64,000 nucleotides of DNA from an uncultured Rhodocyclaceae bacterium (GTDB lineage: Bacteria; Pseudomonadota; Gammaproteobacteria; Burkholderiales; Rhodocyclaceae), in assembly GCA_907163075.1 (NCBI GenBank), contig CAJQTY010000001.1, positions 62,001 to 126,000 on the forward strand, written 5' to 3'. Shown here in pieces: positions 46,137-55,246 of this stretch. Under the pieces are notes generated by a model, which saw nothing but the letters and a program-made list of their open reading frames with translations, was not told the DNA's origin and searched no databases. Every line of letters begins with the position of its first letter. Position 1 is the first letter of the stretch. A program made the translations under genes and the position numbers.

Positions 46137-47354
46137 ATGTCATCACCTTACTTCTTCTTTCGCCCGATTCTCGCCGCCGACCGCCGCTGGAGTGCGTTCG
46201 ACTGGCAGTCCGGTGCGTCTTTCACCGAGCAAGGCAGCGCGCTTCTGCATGGCTTCGCCGAATCGGCGGCCGAGCCCTTGGCCAGGCAGTTGCCCGTGCT
46301 TGTGCCGGTCGATCCGGCGAGCCTTGAAGAGAGCGAGTTTATCGATGGATTTTCGGCCAGTCCGGTGATTTTCGTTCTTCCTGGCGCAAGCCTCGATAAC
46401 GCGCAAACGATGGAAAGGTGCCAGCACCTGCACAGAAAGGGCAGGCGTTTCGGCCTGCAACTCGCCAACGGCGCTATTCTCCGCAAAGTGCCGGTGGCCA
46501 CCTTCGATTGCCTGAGCTTCGACGCTGCTTTCGCCCGTCAGAAACTCTCGCTTTTCGATCTGGCGTATGCAAGGAATGCTGGATTCCGCAAAATCGCGAC
46601 AAATGTCGGTTCACACGAGATGTTTACCTGGCTGACCGACAAAGGCGTGGAGTGGTGCGACAGCCATTTCCTGACGACGCGTGACCCGCTGCGCGGAAAG
46701 GAGCCGGACCTGACGCGTCTGAAGCTGCTCAAGCTGTTGACTCTCGTCCGAAACGATGGCGACACGCGTGAGATCGAAGGTGTTTTCCGCGAGGAGGCGA
46801 AGCTTTCCTACAACCTGTTGCGCCTGGTCAATTCCGTCGCCGTTGGCGCGCGGACCAAGATCAGCAGTTTTTCGCAGGCCATCGCCATTCTCGGTCGTCG
46901 CCAGTTGCAGCGCTGGCTGCAACTGCTGATTTACGCCAACAACCTGGCGGACGGCAATGCACCCAATCCGCTGATGCAGATCGCCGCCGCGCGCGGCCGC
47001 CAGATGGAACTTCTGAGTGCCGCCGTGGAGCCCCTGCCCTCGATTCCAGACCTGAGCGACAACGCCTTCATGACCGGGCTGTTCTCGCTGCTCGAAGTCC
47101 TCATCAACTTGCCGATGACCGAGATTCTCGGGGAACTCCCGATGCAGGAGGAAGTTGTCAGGGCCTTGATCTCGCCCACCCAGGATGGGATTCTCGGCCA
47201 GTTACTGTCGGCGATCATTGCCAGTGAAGCGGGTGATTTTTCCGATGCGGCGGCCATTCTTTCGGCGCTGGGAATCAGCCCCGAAACGCACGGGGCAGCG
47301 CAGGCAACGGCCTTCTACTGGGCCAGCCGGATCGATATCGAAAACAGCAATTGA
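46137..47354 (+). CDS. HDOD protein with degenerate EAL domain (YuxH-like)
   Basis: 405 aa. The N-terminal half (about 1-195) keeps the outline of an EAL domain, from FFRPILAADRRW to KIATNVGSHEMFTWLTDKGV, but lacks the EAL, DDFG and other catalytic residues, so it should not cut cyclic-di-GMP. The second half (about 200-390) is an HDOD domain with LSYNLLRLVNSVAVG and KISSFSQAIAILGRRQLQRWL, clearly paralogous to the HDOD gene at 32548. Proteins of this layout act in signalling. It stands alone, convergent with the next gene. Confidence 0.8.
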   Translation: MSSPYFFFRPILAADRRWSAFDWQSGASFTEQGSALLHGFAESAAEPLARQLPVLVPVDPASLEESEFIDGFSASPVIFVLPGASLDNAQTMERCQHLHRKGRRFGLQLANGAILRKVPVATFDCLSFDAAFARQKLSLFDLAYARNAGFRKIATNVGSHEMFTWLTDKGVEWCDSHFLTTRDPLRGKEPDLTRLKLLKLLTLVRNDGDTREIEGVFREEAKLSYNLLRLVNSVAVGARTKISSFSQAIAILGRRQLQRWLQLLIYANNLADGNAPNPLMQIAAARGRQMELLSAAVEPLPSIPDLSDNAFMTGLFSLLEVLINLPMTEILGELPMQEEVVRALISPTQDGILGQLLSAIIASEAGDFSDAAAILSALGISPETHGAAQATAFYWASRIDIENSN

Positions 47355-47392
47355 TCAGGCTCCTGTACGCCTTCGCGCGCACCGCAAAGTAC

Positions 47393-47773
47393 TCAGCGTA
47401 GACGCTTCAGATGGCTGCCGCACCCGGCCCGGCAGTCGCTCGAGCCGAAGCCAGGCACCTCGACCGCACCGGCGGTGCGTTGATTTACGAAGCACTCCGC
47501 TTCGCCGTAACGCCGCACCTCGCGCACACTGACGCCGGGGGCGGCGAGCAGATAGTCGATGTGCCAGTGCATTTTTTTGCTCGTCGATAGGTGGCGGCTC
47601 ACCCGCGCCTCGAAGTTTCGCAACGCGCTGCCGGTATAGACGTAGCACCCGGCCGGGAAATCGAAGCTGCCGAGCCGACCGATACGCACGCGCACCGGCG
47701 CCCTCAACTCGATCAGCAACTGGTAGGTTTGCGGCTTGGCTTCCAGCTCAGGCAGATACGGGTCAATCGCCAC
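47393..47773 (-). CDS. GIY-YIG / DUF123 family protein
   Basis: 126 aa from a GTG at 47773. The DUF123 core is seen in TYQLLIELRAPVRVRIGRLG, FPAGCYVYTGSALRNFEARV and MHWHIDYLL, a GIY-YIG-type nuclease fold of unknown role, with a Cys-rich end (SDCRAGCGSHLKRL). The GTG lies within the last codons of the MBL gene in another frame (11-nt overlap), so coupling is likely. An ATG at 47842 would overlap that gene by 80 nt and is less likely. Confidence 0.72.
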   Translation of the reverse strand: MAIDPYLPELEAKPQTYQLLIELRAPVRVRIGRLGSFDFPAGCYVYTGSALRNFEARVSRHLSTSKKMHWHIDYLLAAPGVSVREVRRYGEAECFVNQRTAGAVEVPGFGSSDCRAGCGSHLKRLR

Positions 47774-48401
47774 AGAACGGGTTGTTGCGCCTTTCGACCC
47801 CGAAGGTCGATATCGGCCCGTGCCCCGGAATGAAAACGACATCGTCGCCGAGCGGCCAGAGTCGGTTGCGGATCGACGAAATCAGCGTGTCGAAATCGCC
47901 CTTGGGGAAATCGGTGCGGCCGACCGACCCGTTGAACAGTACGTCGCCAACGATGGCCAGGCGACCCGGTTCGTTGAAGAAAGCGATATGGCCGGGGGTG
48001 TGCCCCGGACAGTGCAGCACGTCCATCTCGACATGACCAAAAGCCACCCGGTCGCCCTGCTCCAGCCAGCGATCCGGCGTAAACGCGCGCACGTTGGGAA
48101 AACCGAACATCCTGCTCTGCTGCGGCATGCCGTCGATCCAGAACTGATCTTCACGCTGCGGGCCTTCGATCGGTAACGACAGGCGCTCGGCCAGTTCGGC
48201 CACCGCCCCGGCGTGATCGATATGCCCGTGCGTCACCAGGATCTTCTCCAGCACAACCCCGTGTTTTTTTACGGCGCTGAGGATGCGCGAAACGTCACCG
48301 CCCGGATCGACCACGGCCGCCGCCTGCGTTTCATCGCACCACAACAGGCTGCAATTCTGTTCGAACGGCGTCACCGGAATAATCTGATATTTTATGGTCA
48401 T
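47763..48401 (-). CDS. Metallo-beta-lactamase fold hydrolase (glyoxalase II-like)
   Basis: 212 aa from the ATG at 48401. The metal motif THGHIDHAGAVAEL, the third ligand in HCPGHTPGHIAF, the Asp in VGDVLFNGSVGRTD and the last His in PGHGP are all present. This is the short YcbL-type glyoxalase II branch, acting on thioesters such as S-lactoylglutathione. Upstream in-frame codons cover a repeat and are not used. It overlaps the GIY-YIG gene. Confidence 0.87.
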   Translation of the reverse strand: MTIKYQIIPVTPFEQNCSLLWCDETQAAAVVDPGGDVSRILSAVKKHGVVLEKILVTHGHIDHAGAVAELAERLSLPIEGPQREDQFWIDGMPQQSRMFGFPNVRAFTPDRWLEQGDRVAFGHVEMDVLHCPGHTPGHIAFFNEPGRLAIVGDVLFNGSVGRTDFPKGDFDTLISSIRNRLWPLGDDVVFIPGHGPISTFGVERRNNPFCGD

Positions 48402-48524
48402 GGCAGAAATCGTCAGGCACTCGAAAATGAGCGCAAAGTATAGCAGAGCCGGCCTCCGGCCCGACGCTGCCGGGCAATCGCATAACTGCCGCCGGAGTGG
48501 CTGGTGGCCGGATGCCCCAAAGCT

Positions 48525-48596
48525 GGTCATTCCGGAGTATGCCGGAATCAAGGCTGGCGGAGCACGTGCTGGGTCCCGGCTTGCGCCGGGACGATA
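48525..48596. repeat. Pair of palindromes, ATTCCGG family
   Basis: ATTCCGG/CCGGAAT (48529-48548) is followed by TCCCGGC/GCCGGGA (about 48574-48591). Both match the dispersed repeat family of this window. They occupy most of the 306-bp gap 48402-48707, which holds no gene; the MBL gene promoter must lie at its left end. Confidence 0.65.
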
Positions 48597-48707
48597 AGCT
48601 TTGGGCAAAACGAAGCTTGCGGAGTTTCATTTAAATGACTTTGCTATTCATGCGATTGCCCGGCCCACCGCTGCCGGCTACGCGCCAGGACTTCTGTACC
48701 GCCGTGC

Positions 48708-49352
48708 TCAGGCCGTCAGCACGCGGGATAGGGTGACAATGATTCCGGCCGTTGCCCCCCAGATGAAATACCCCTCGTAGGGCATGGCGACGTAATGGCG
48801 TAACTTGCCGCGATAGTGCATGGTGTGCTGCTGATGGTTGGCGGAGTCCATCAGGAAGGCCAGCGGCACTTCGAAAATTTCCGCGACTTCATGCGGATCG
48901 GGGCGCAATTCGAATGGCGGACGCACCAGGCCGACTACCGGCATAACGCGAAATCCGGTTCCGGTGCGGTATTCGGGCAGATAGCCGACGATCTCGATAT
49001 GTGCGGGCGCCAGGCCGATTTCTTCCTGGGCTTCGCGCAGGGCCGTGTGCGCCGGCGAAGAATCTTCGGGCTCGACACGCCCGCCGGGAAAGCTGATCTG
49101 CCCCGGATGATCCTTCAGATGTTCGTTGCGCTGGGTGAGCAAGACCGACGGCCCGTTTTCGCGCAGAACGATGGGGAAGAGTACCGAGGCCGGCGTCAGC
49201 GCCTCATCGCCGACGCCATCCTCCAGCACAAAATCCGTGTGCAAGGGAACCGGGTGCAATACCATGCGCAGCCGATCGAGATCAATCGACTCCGGATTCG
49301 CGCGACCCGACGCGGGGGCGAGCGTGTCAGTTCTCGTCGCTGGTTTGCTCAT
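48708..49352 (-). CDS. Nudix hydrolase, CoA pyrophosphatase type
   Basis: 214 aa. The Nudix box is GGRVEPEDSSPAHTALREAQ followed by EEIGL, with the metal-binding glutamates in place; the preceding LLTQRNEHLKDHPGQISFPG is the NudL/CoA-pyrophosphatase signature (UPF0035). It cleaves CoA or CoA derivatives. Its first 26 bases overlap the 3' end of the small gene upstream. Confidence 0.88.
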   Translation of the reverse strand: MSKPATRTDTLAPASGRANPESIDLDRLRMVLHPVPLHTDFVLEDGVGDEALTPASVLFPIVLRENGPSVLLTQRNEHLKDHPGQISFPGGRVEPEDSSPAHTALREAQEEIGLAPAHIEIVGYLPEYRTGTGFRVMPVVGLVRPPFELRPDPHEVAEIFEVPLAFLMDSANHQQHTMHYRGKLRHYVAMPYEGYFIWGATAGIIVTLSRVLTA

Positions 49353-49590
49353 TCTCGATTTCGGCCCGCACGGCCTTGAGGGCGTCCTGCAAGGTTTCTT
49401 CAGATAAGGCGTTGATCGACGTCGCTACCAGGTCGGCAGACTCTACGGCGCCGACCGGCAAATGCTTGCTGTTAAGACTGGCAATGAGCGCGGCGGCGGC
49501 ACCGACAACGCGCAGCAGTGTCTGCCGCTCGCTCATGAACATCTCGAGTTCGCGGCGCAACATAACTATTTCCTGGTCGCGATGGGGCAT
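49327..49590 (-). CDS. Small hypothetical protein
   Basis: 87 aa, no family recognised. Residues 1-30 form a charged helix (DQEIVMLRRELEMFMSERQTLL), followed by a hydrophobic VVGAAAALIASL and an acidic tail. It lies between the aspartic protease gene (9 nt) and the Nudix gene (26-nt overlap) and is probably part of the same transcript. Confidence 0.6.
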   Translation of the reverse strand: MPHRDQEIVMLRRELEMFMSERQTLLRVVGAAAALIASLNSKHLPVGAVESADLVATSINALSEETLQDALKAVRAEIENEQTSDEN

Positions 49591-49599
49591 GCAATTCTC

Positions 49600-50292
49600 C
49601 TAGTAGCGTTTCTTCAGCGTCATGGTCTCACCATTTCGCTGCATTTCCATACGGTTCAAAAAACTCATGCCAAGTAATGCCATGGGCAAATCCTGCTGAT
49701 GCACCGAGGCGTCGACATTATTAAGTACGATATCACCAACCCGGACCGTATCGAGCTTGACCAGCGATACCTGCGTCACGCCGTTGGCGGTCTGCGTATG
49801 TCCCACCTGCCCCTTGCTGGCATCGATGCCAAGCCGGCGGGCATCGCCAGCACCGAGGGCGATCATCGAGGCGCCCGTATCGACGAGAAAACGGACTGAT
49901 TTTCCGTTGATAAGCCCGGTGGTCAGAAAATGCCCACGCCCATCAGCGGTCAATACGGCGGTCGCCGGGCCGGCCCCCGAGGATTGCGCGGCCACATTCT
50001 GACCGACGCGCAACACGCGCTTCTTCCCATCGATTTCGAGGGTCGCCGTTTCGCCCTCGATGGACAGCACCTTTACGCCTTCGTCGGTTTTGGCGCCAAG
50101 CGCCACGATGCGCGGTTCGCCGCCGTTGATCGTCAGCAACGCTTTGCCCGGAAACAGCCCGGCCAGACCGACATCCGCAGCGAGCGCGAAAGGCGTGGCC
50201 AACGATAGGCAGAGCACCGCAGCGCGCGTAAAATCGTTCGCGCGGCGCAAACCCGCAAAAATCACGACCTCAACCGCCAATCGTCCAGACAT
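49600..50292 (-). CDS. Retropepsin-like aspartic protease, exported
   Basis: Up to 230 aa. A single catalytic motif VRFLVDTGASMIALG and the C-terminal ALLGMSFLNRM mark the clan AA (TIGR02281-like) retropepsin family, active as a dimer. A hydrophobic stretch AAVLCLSLATPFALA is a signal peptide, so the enzyme is periplasmic. The start is uncertain: the ATG at 50292 overlaps the start of the divergent gene, and a TTG at 50250 would give a neater 24-residue signal peptide. Substrate unknown. Confidence 0.75.
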   Translation of the reverse strand: MSGRLAVEVVIFAGLRRANDFTRAAVLCLSLATPFALAADVGLAGLFPGKALLTINGGEPRIVALGAKTDEGVKVLSIEGETATLEIDGKKRVLRVGQNVAAQSSGAGPATAVLTADGRGHFLTTGLINGKSVRFLVDTGASMIALGAGDARRLGIDASKGQVGHTQTANGVTQVSLVKLDTVRVGDIVLNNVDASVHQQDLPMALLGMSFLNRMEMQRNGETMTLKKRY

Positions 50293-51019
50293 GAAACCTG
50301 TCGCCATATTCCGCCATACCAATACCGAGGGACCAGGCTATTTTGCCACATTCCTCGAACAGCGCTCGATTCCATGGCAGCTGATCGCCATTGACCAGGG
50401 TGAAGCCGTCCCGGTACAGGCCCGCGCTTTCTCCGGTCTATGCCTGATGGGTGGTCCGATGAGCGTTAACGATCCGCTGCTTTGGATCGATCAGATATGT
50501 ACACTGGTTCGCGATGCCGACGCCGCCGGGATTCCGGTCATCGGTCATTGCCTGGGCGGGCAGTTGATGAGTAAAGCGCTGGGTGGCCGCGTCACGCGCA
50601 GTCCGGCCAAGGAAATCGGCTGGGGAAAGGCCAGTGCAGAAAATAACGACAGCGCGCGACAGTGGCTCGGAGCGTGGCTTGATGAAAGTGCCGGCATGGC
50701 GACCGTGTTCCAGTGGCACGGTGAAACCTTCAGCATCCCGGCCGGTGCGCAGCGGATTCTGGGTAACGAATTCTGCGCCAACCAGGCTTTTGTACTCGGC
50801 CCGCACCTGGCGCTGCAGTGTCATGTCGAGATGACACCTGAAATGATCGGGGAATGGTGCCGCTCCTGGCACGCGGAAGTCGAAGGACGCTCACCACTGC
50901 CGGCGGCAATACAGACGCCGGAGCAGATGCAGGCGGAAACGGCAGTTCGCCTTCCAGCCATGCGGCGACTGGCCGACCGGTTGTACTCGATCTGGATCAG
51001 TGGATTGGCCCGCGATTGA
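50291..51019 (+). CDS. Class I glutamine amidotransferase-like protein
   Basis: 242 aa. The nucleophile elbow is GHCLGGQLMSKALGG and the His partner lies in LALQCHVEMTPE, as in the GMP synthase-like GATase family of stand-alone proteins. It probably hydrolyses glutamine or a gamma-glutamyl compound; the partner is unknown. Its ATG overlaps the opposite-strand ATG at 50292, so the two genes are tightly divergent or the neighbour starts later. Confidence 0.82.
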   Translation: MKPVAIFRHTNTEGPGYFATFLEQRSIPWQLIAIDQGEAVPVQARAFSGLCLMGGPMSVNDPLLWIDQICTLVRDADAAGIPVIGHCLGGQLMSKALGGRVTRSPAKEIGWGKASAENNDSARQWLGAWLDESAGMATVFQWHGETFSIPAGAQRILGNEFCANQAFVLGPHLALQCHVEMTPEMIGEWCRSWHAEVEGRSPLPAAIQTPEQMQAETAVRLPAMRRLADRLYSIWISGLARD

Positions 51020-51041
51020 TTTCAGGAGGTCCGCCAAGAAA

Positions 51042-51063
51042 AACGCGGCCTGATAGCCGCGCT
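51042..51063 (-). terminator. Terminator between convergent genes
   Basis: CGCGGC and GCCGCG (51044-51049, 51056-51061) form a stem with a 6-base loop. On the minus strand it is followed by GTTTTTCTT, so it fits a terminator for rquA; on the plus strand a T-rich stretch follows too. Confidence 0.7.
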
Positions 51064-51082
51064 TGTCTTCGCTCCCGGAATT

Positions 51083-51793
51083 TCAGTTCTTGTGCTCGAC
51101 CACCACGCATTGATAGACGCCACCGAAGAACGTTTTCTTGCGCCAGGCGAATTTGCTGGCGTCTCGGGCATAGTGCTGTATCTCATTCTTCCAGAGCGCG
51201 TCCGCGAACGGCTCCAGATAGTGATTGACGAGTTTGAGGATGTAGCGGATCGGCTGCCACCTGGCGGGGTTATGGTAATCGACGAACACCGCCTTGCTGC
51301 CTTTGGGCAGCTTATCGAGCATGTGATCGACGATTTCGTACTTCTTCTCTTCGGGAACCTCGTGCAACAGGAAGAAACTGCAGATCAGGTCGTAATCGAC
51401 AAACTCCGCGTGGTTAAAAGCCGCCGCATCGGTACGGATAACCTTCGTCCATTCCATACCAGCCAGCTTGCGCGTGCCATGCTCGATTTGAATCGGCGTA
51501 ACGTCGGTCAGATGAAACACGCCGCTCGGCCCAACCTTGCGCGCCGCACGGGTGACCAGATCACCATACACGTGCGCCAGTTGCCAGACGCGCATTCCGG
51601 GCTCGATCTCGTTCAGATAGGAACGCATCAGGCGCTGATCGTTGAGAAACAATAGAACCCGTACCACCCAGTTGCGATCCAGCGCGCGAACCCACGTGGG
51701 ATCGACATACGCCCAGTCGTACACTTCGGTCATGTACGCGGGCACGCCGTCGTAATAGGGGTCAATGGCTAGCGCCGGGTGATTATTGGTCAT
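51083..51793 (-). CDS. rquA: Probable rhodoquinone biosynthesis protein RquA
   Basis: 236 aa with a SAM-methyltransferase-like fold. The opening YMTEVYDWAYVDPTWVRALD and the modified SAM motif VWQLAHVYGDLVTRAA, in place of a glycine-rich VLDVGCGTG type, are hallmarks of RquA. RquA converts ubiquinone into rhodoquinone, the low-potential quinone used for fumarate reduction without oxygen. AGGA lies seven bases before the ATG. The gene is single. The alternative is an unspecific UbiE-like methyltransferase, which the atypical motif argues against. Confidence 0.75.
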   Translation of the reverse strand: MTNNHPALAIDPYYDGVPAYMTEVYDWAYVDPTWVRALDRNWVVRVLLFLNDQRLMRSYLNEIEPGMRVWQLAHVYGDLVTRAARKVGPSGVFHLTDVTPIQIEHGTRKLAGMEWTKVIRTDAAAFNHAEFVDYDLICSFFLLHEVPEEKKYEIVDHMLDKLPKGSKAVFVDYHNPARWQPIRYILKLVNHYLEPFADALWKNEIQHYARDASKFAWRKKTFFGGVYQCVVVEHKN

Positions 51794-52222
51794 TTATCGA
51801 TCCTATCAAGTCACGCATTCCGATCTGTCTGCAAAAAAACAGTCGGCAATCCAAACGAATGAAACAGAGACAAGCTTTAAATTATCCATGAGCCCGGCAT
51901 CCCGGTCAAACAGCGATAGCTGATAAAACCATCCAAAACCCCTTTGCTATCATAGCTTTCGCGCCCATGAACCGCCTGAATCGCACCCCGCCGATTATTG
52001 ATTATGAGTACCGGCTTACTTCCCCGCCCCATGATTGCAGGGCTTCAACAGAATGAAGTCGACCGGACAAGCAATCGATTCTCCATTGCTCTGGATCAAG
52101 GTATTCCACATCCATCGCCTTGGCACTATTCCGATATTTTCCGGATGAGTCATTCTTACAACAAAATATGACACAAAAAGCCGCACGTGGCGCCAATACA
52201 AGCCGATCCTTCAGTCGCCGCG
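51794..52222. other. AT-richer gap without a recognised gene
   Basis: About 430 bp, visibly less GC-rich than its surroundings. A minus-strand frame of 64 codons (52002-52196) and a plus-strand one of 29 codons (51967-52056) are open but match nothing. It holds the rquA promoter region and may be a small patch of acquired or decayed DNA. Confidence 0.4.
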
Positions 52223-55200
52223 TTAAGCGGGAAGCGGCGCAAAGAGCGCGGCGATGTCGTCTTCGCCAAACTTCAAGTTGATGCTGTGGTCTTCAGACAA
52301 TATCCCGGCGGCAAGTTCCGCCTTGCGTTCCTGCAAGGCGAGAATTTTTTCCTCGATGCTGCCGGCGATGATCAGTTTGTAGACAAATACTGGCTTGTCC
52401 TGACCGAGGCGGTGGGCGCGATCGGTGGCCTGGTTTTCCACGGCCGGATTCCACCATGGGTCGTAGTGGATCACGGTGTCAGCCGCCGTGAGGTTGAGAC
52501 CGACACCACCGGCTTTTAGGCTGATCAGGAAAATCGGCACTTCGCCGGTCTGGAATCGGCGCACCGGCGTTTCGCGGTCGGTCGTATCGCCGGTCAGAAT
52601 GACGTAATCGAGGCCGGCTTGCTTCAATTCCGCCTCGATCAGCGACAACATGCTGGTGAACTGGGAAAAAAGCAAAATACGCCGCCCCTCATCGACTTGC
52701 TCGGGCAGCATGGTCATCAGCAGGTCGAGTTTGGCGCGCTCCTTGACCCGCTGCGCCGACACCGCCTTGACCAGGCGAGGATCGCAACAGACCTGACGCA
52801 GCTTGAGCAGCGCGTCAAGGATGACAATCTGGCTACGGCCGAATCCCTTGCTCGCCACCTCTTCGCGCACCATGGCATCCATCGCCGCACGAACGGTTTC
52901 GTAAAGGTCGCGCTGGCTTCCGGCGAGTTCGACCTTGCGCACGATGATCGTTTTGGGCGGCAACTCGCGCGCCACTTCTTCCTTCTTGCGGCGCAGAATG
53001 AATGGACGTATCCGCCTGGCAAGCAGGTTACGGCGCGGCGTATCGCCCTGCTTCTCAATCGGCGTGCGCCAGTACTTGGTAAAGGTACTACTGTCGCCAA
53101 GAAAGCCGGGCAGAAGGAAATCAAACTGGCTCCATAGCTCACCGAGGTGGTTTTCCAGCGGTGTGCCGGTCAGGCACAGCCGGTGCCGTGCGTCGATCTT
53201 GCGCACGACTTCGGCACCCTGGCTGCGCGCGTTCTTGACCGTCTGCGCCTCGTCGAGAATGAGCAGGTGGTAGGAATACCGTGTCAACTCGGGTGCATCC
53301 CGCCAAAGCAAGGGATAGGTCGTCAACACGACGTCGTGCTGCGGGATCTCGGCAAACCGGCCTTTGCGTTCGACACCGTGCAGGGAAAGAATCGTCAGGC
53401 TCGGGGCAAAACGCGCCGCTTCATTCTTCCAGTTGAAAATCAATGACGTAGGCAAGACAATCAGTGCTGGTCGATCCAGCCGCCCGGCTTCCTTTTCCAG
53501 CAGCAGGTGCGCCAAGGCCTGGGCGGTCTTGCCCAGGCCCATGTCGTCGGCCAGAATACCCGACAGCTTTTGCCCACGCAAAAACTGCAGCCAGGCCAGC
53601 CCTTCCTTCTGGTACGAGCGCAATTCCAGTCCCAGACCGGCCGGCGCGTCGATGTGACTGATCCCCTGCGCCGCCGACAACTGGCCGGCGAGCGCCAGCA
53701 CGTCGCCCTGTCCGCGGAACTGCCAGCGGCTGGTATTGCTCAGTTCAGCCAGGCGCGGCGCATCAAAACGCGAGAGGCGCAGCGTATTGCCGCCGGTGAA
53801 GCCATCGAAAAGATCGATCAGCGTCAGCGCAAGCGGTTTAAGGCGCCGGGCCGGCGCGCGAATACGCTGATTGGCAGGCGTTTTCAGTTCGATCATCTCG
53901 TCGTCGGAAATCTGATCGAGCAACACCGTATCCAGCCAGCGGGCATCCCGCCTGAACAGCGACGCCAGCAACGGAGCCAGCGGCAAGCGTTCGCCTTCGA
54001 CGATGACTCCCATATCGAGATCAAACCAGCCGTTTTCCGACTCAAGGAGTTCGGCCTCCCAGGCCTCGACCTCCAGCGCGTGATGACGAAAATCGTCGTC
54101 AAATTCGACCTGCCAGCCGGCTGTGCGCAATACGGGCAGCGCCTCCTGCATGAACGCGGACCAGGCCAATTCATTGGCCAGGCCATACGCACTTTCGGGC
54201 GGACTGCCGAAGGTATGGAGAGCGTAACCCGGAATTTTTTGCAGACCCGTTTCCGACAGGCGGTCCATCAGGACTTTTTCAAGCTCGCCATGACGCAAGA
54301 CACGAACCGTCTCTCCGTCGGGCAAAGTGCAAAAATCCAGCACGTCGTCAGGTTTTATTTCGGCATCTTGATAACGAAAGACCGGCAGCGCCACATCGAA
54401 GGTTCCGCCGTTGTAGCTGGCCGGATAGTCGCGCCATGTTCTGTTTCCATGGGTATTCAACGTCTGCAGGCGGAGTACGGGAACCGGACGCGTCTCGATG
54501 CAGCGCAAACGTGTGCTGGCGTCCTCTGCGGGAATCGGCAATTCGGGCGCCAGTTCAGCTAGCGCCTCGGCCACCCGCGCGGCCTCGGTGGCTGAAAGCG
54601 GAGGCAGGGAAAACAGGCGCGCGATGACGTCCGGGTTGCCAGGAACGTTCAGGGGGCCGATCACTCCTTCCTCCACATCGACGTACCACGGGGGCTGCAG
54701 CGGAACAACCAGCGTCGCCGGAGGAATCGACTTGAAGCACGGTCTTTGCAAGCCATTGCCATTGAGCAGCCAGCTTACACTCGCCTGGCGCGCACCTGCC
54801 AGCAGCAAGGGCGAGAAGTCGCGGCCCGCGCAGAGACGGCCGGTCTGGGCCATGCGCTGCAGCAGATCGCCGCCGTACTTCGGTCCCAGGCCGAAGGCGC
54901 GCAAACCGCTGTCGTGGGTACGCTCGGCCCAAAGCATGCGAATAATGCCGAGGTCGTCTTCGCTGGCGAACGGCGGCGGCTTGCTCAGAGCGCGGTCGAT
55001 CGACCACCATTCCTCGGCGCTCTCCGGATCGCGCCCCTTATGCACGGTGATGCCGAAACCCGCAAAATCCGCGGTCCAGTGCAGGAGGTAAAACAACTGG
55101 ATGCGATTCGCCGACGCCTTACTGCTTTTCTTGCTGACAGCCATCGAGACCAGGCGCAGTTCTTCGGCCCAGGAAAACACGCCGGAATTGCCGCGCCCTT

Positions 55201-55246
55201 TGTCTTCCAAATCTTCAGCGGTCTTTGACGGCATGGACATCAGCAC
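52223..55246 (-). CDS. SNF2-family DEAD/DEAH-like helicase
   Basis: 1007 aa. The SNF2 ATPase motor spans the last 450 residues: P-loop DDMGLGKT (567-574), motif II LDEAQTVK, LTGTPLENHLGELWSQFDFL, and helicase C with FSQFTSMLSLIEAEL and the final QATDRAHRLGQ. The N-terminal half is the poorly conserved accessory region of bacterial SNF2 proteins. Relatives often begin with a SWIM zinc finger; none is seen here and an in-frame stop precedes the start, so that part is absent or lost. Three ATGs (residues 1, 3, 5) are possible. It remodels nucleic acid-protein complexes; the target is unknown. Confidence 0.88.
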   Translation of the reverse strand: MLMSMPSKTAEDLEDKGRGNSGVFSWAEELRLVSMAVSKKSSKASANRIQLFYLLHWTADFAGFGITVHKGRDPESAEEWWSIDRALSKPPPFASEDDLGIIRMLWAERTHDSGLRAFGLGPKYGGDLLQRMAQTGRLCAGRDFSPLLLAGARQASVSWLLNGNGLQRPCFKSIPPATLVVPLQPPWYVDVEEGVIGPLNVPGNPDVIARLFSLPPLSATEAARVAEALAELAPELPIPAEDASTRLRCIETRPVPVLRLQTLNTHGNRTWRDYPASYNGGTFDVALPVFRYQDAEIKPDDVLDFCTLPDGETVRVLRHGELEKVLMDRLSETGLQKIPGYALHTFGSPPESAYGLANELAWSAFMQEALPVLRTAGWQVEFDDDFRHHALEVEAWEAELLESENGWFDLDMGVIVEGERLPLAPLLASLFRRDARWLDTVLLDQISDDEMIELKTPANQRIRAPARRLKPLALTLIDLFDGFTGGNTLRLSRFDAPRLAELSNTSRWQFRGQGDVLALAGQLSAAQGISHIDAPAGLGLELRSYQKEGLAWLQFLRGQKLSGILADDMGLGKTAQALAHLLLEKEAGRLDRPALIVLPTSLIFNWKNEAARFAPSLTILSLHGVERKGRFAEIPQHDVVLTTYPLLWRDAPELTRYSYHLLILDEAQTVKNARSQGAEVVRKIDARHRLCLTGTPLENHLGELWSQFDFLLPGFLGDSSTFTKYWRTPIEKQGDTPRRNLLARRIRPFILRRKKEEVARELPPKTIIVRKVELAGSQRDLYETVRAAMDAMVREEVASKGFGRSQIVILDALLKLRQVCCDPRLVKAVSAQRVKERAKLDLLMTMLPEQVDEGRRILLFSQFTSMLSLIEAELKQAGLDYVILTGDTTDRETPVRRFQTGEVPIFLISLKAGGVGLNLTAADTVIHYDPWWNPAVENQATDRAHRLGQDKPVFVYKLIIAGSIEEKILALQERKAELAAGILSEDHSINLKFGEDDIAALFAPLPA

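Noticed and set aside
51794-51815. Possible FNR site TTGATAGGATCGAT before rquA
   Set aside because: Second half-site is out of register with TTGATNNNNATCAA; it also overlaps the ribosome site.
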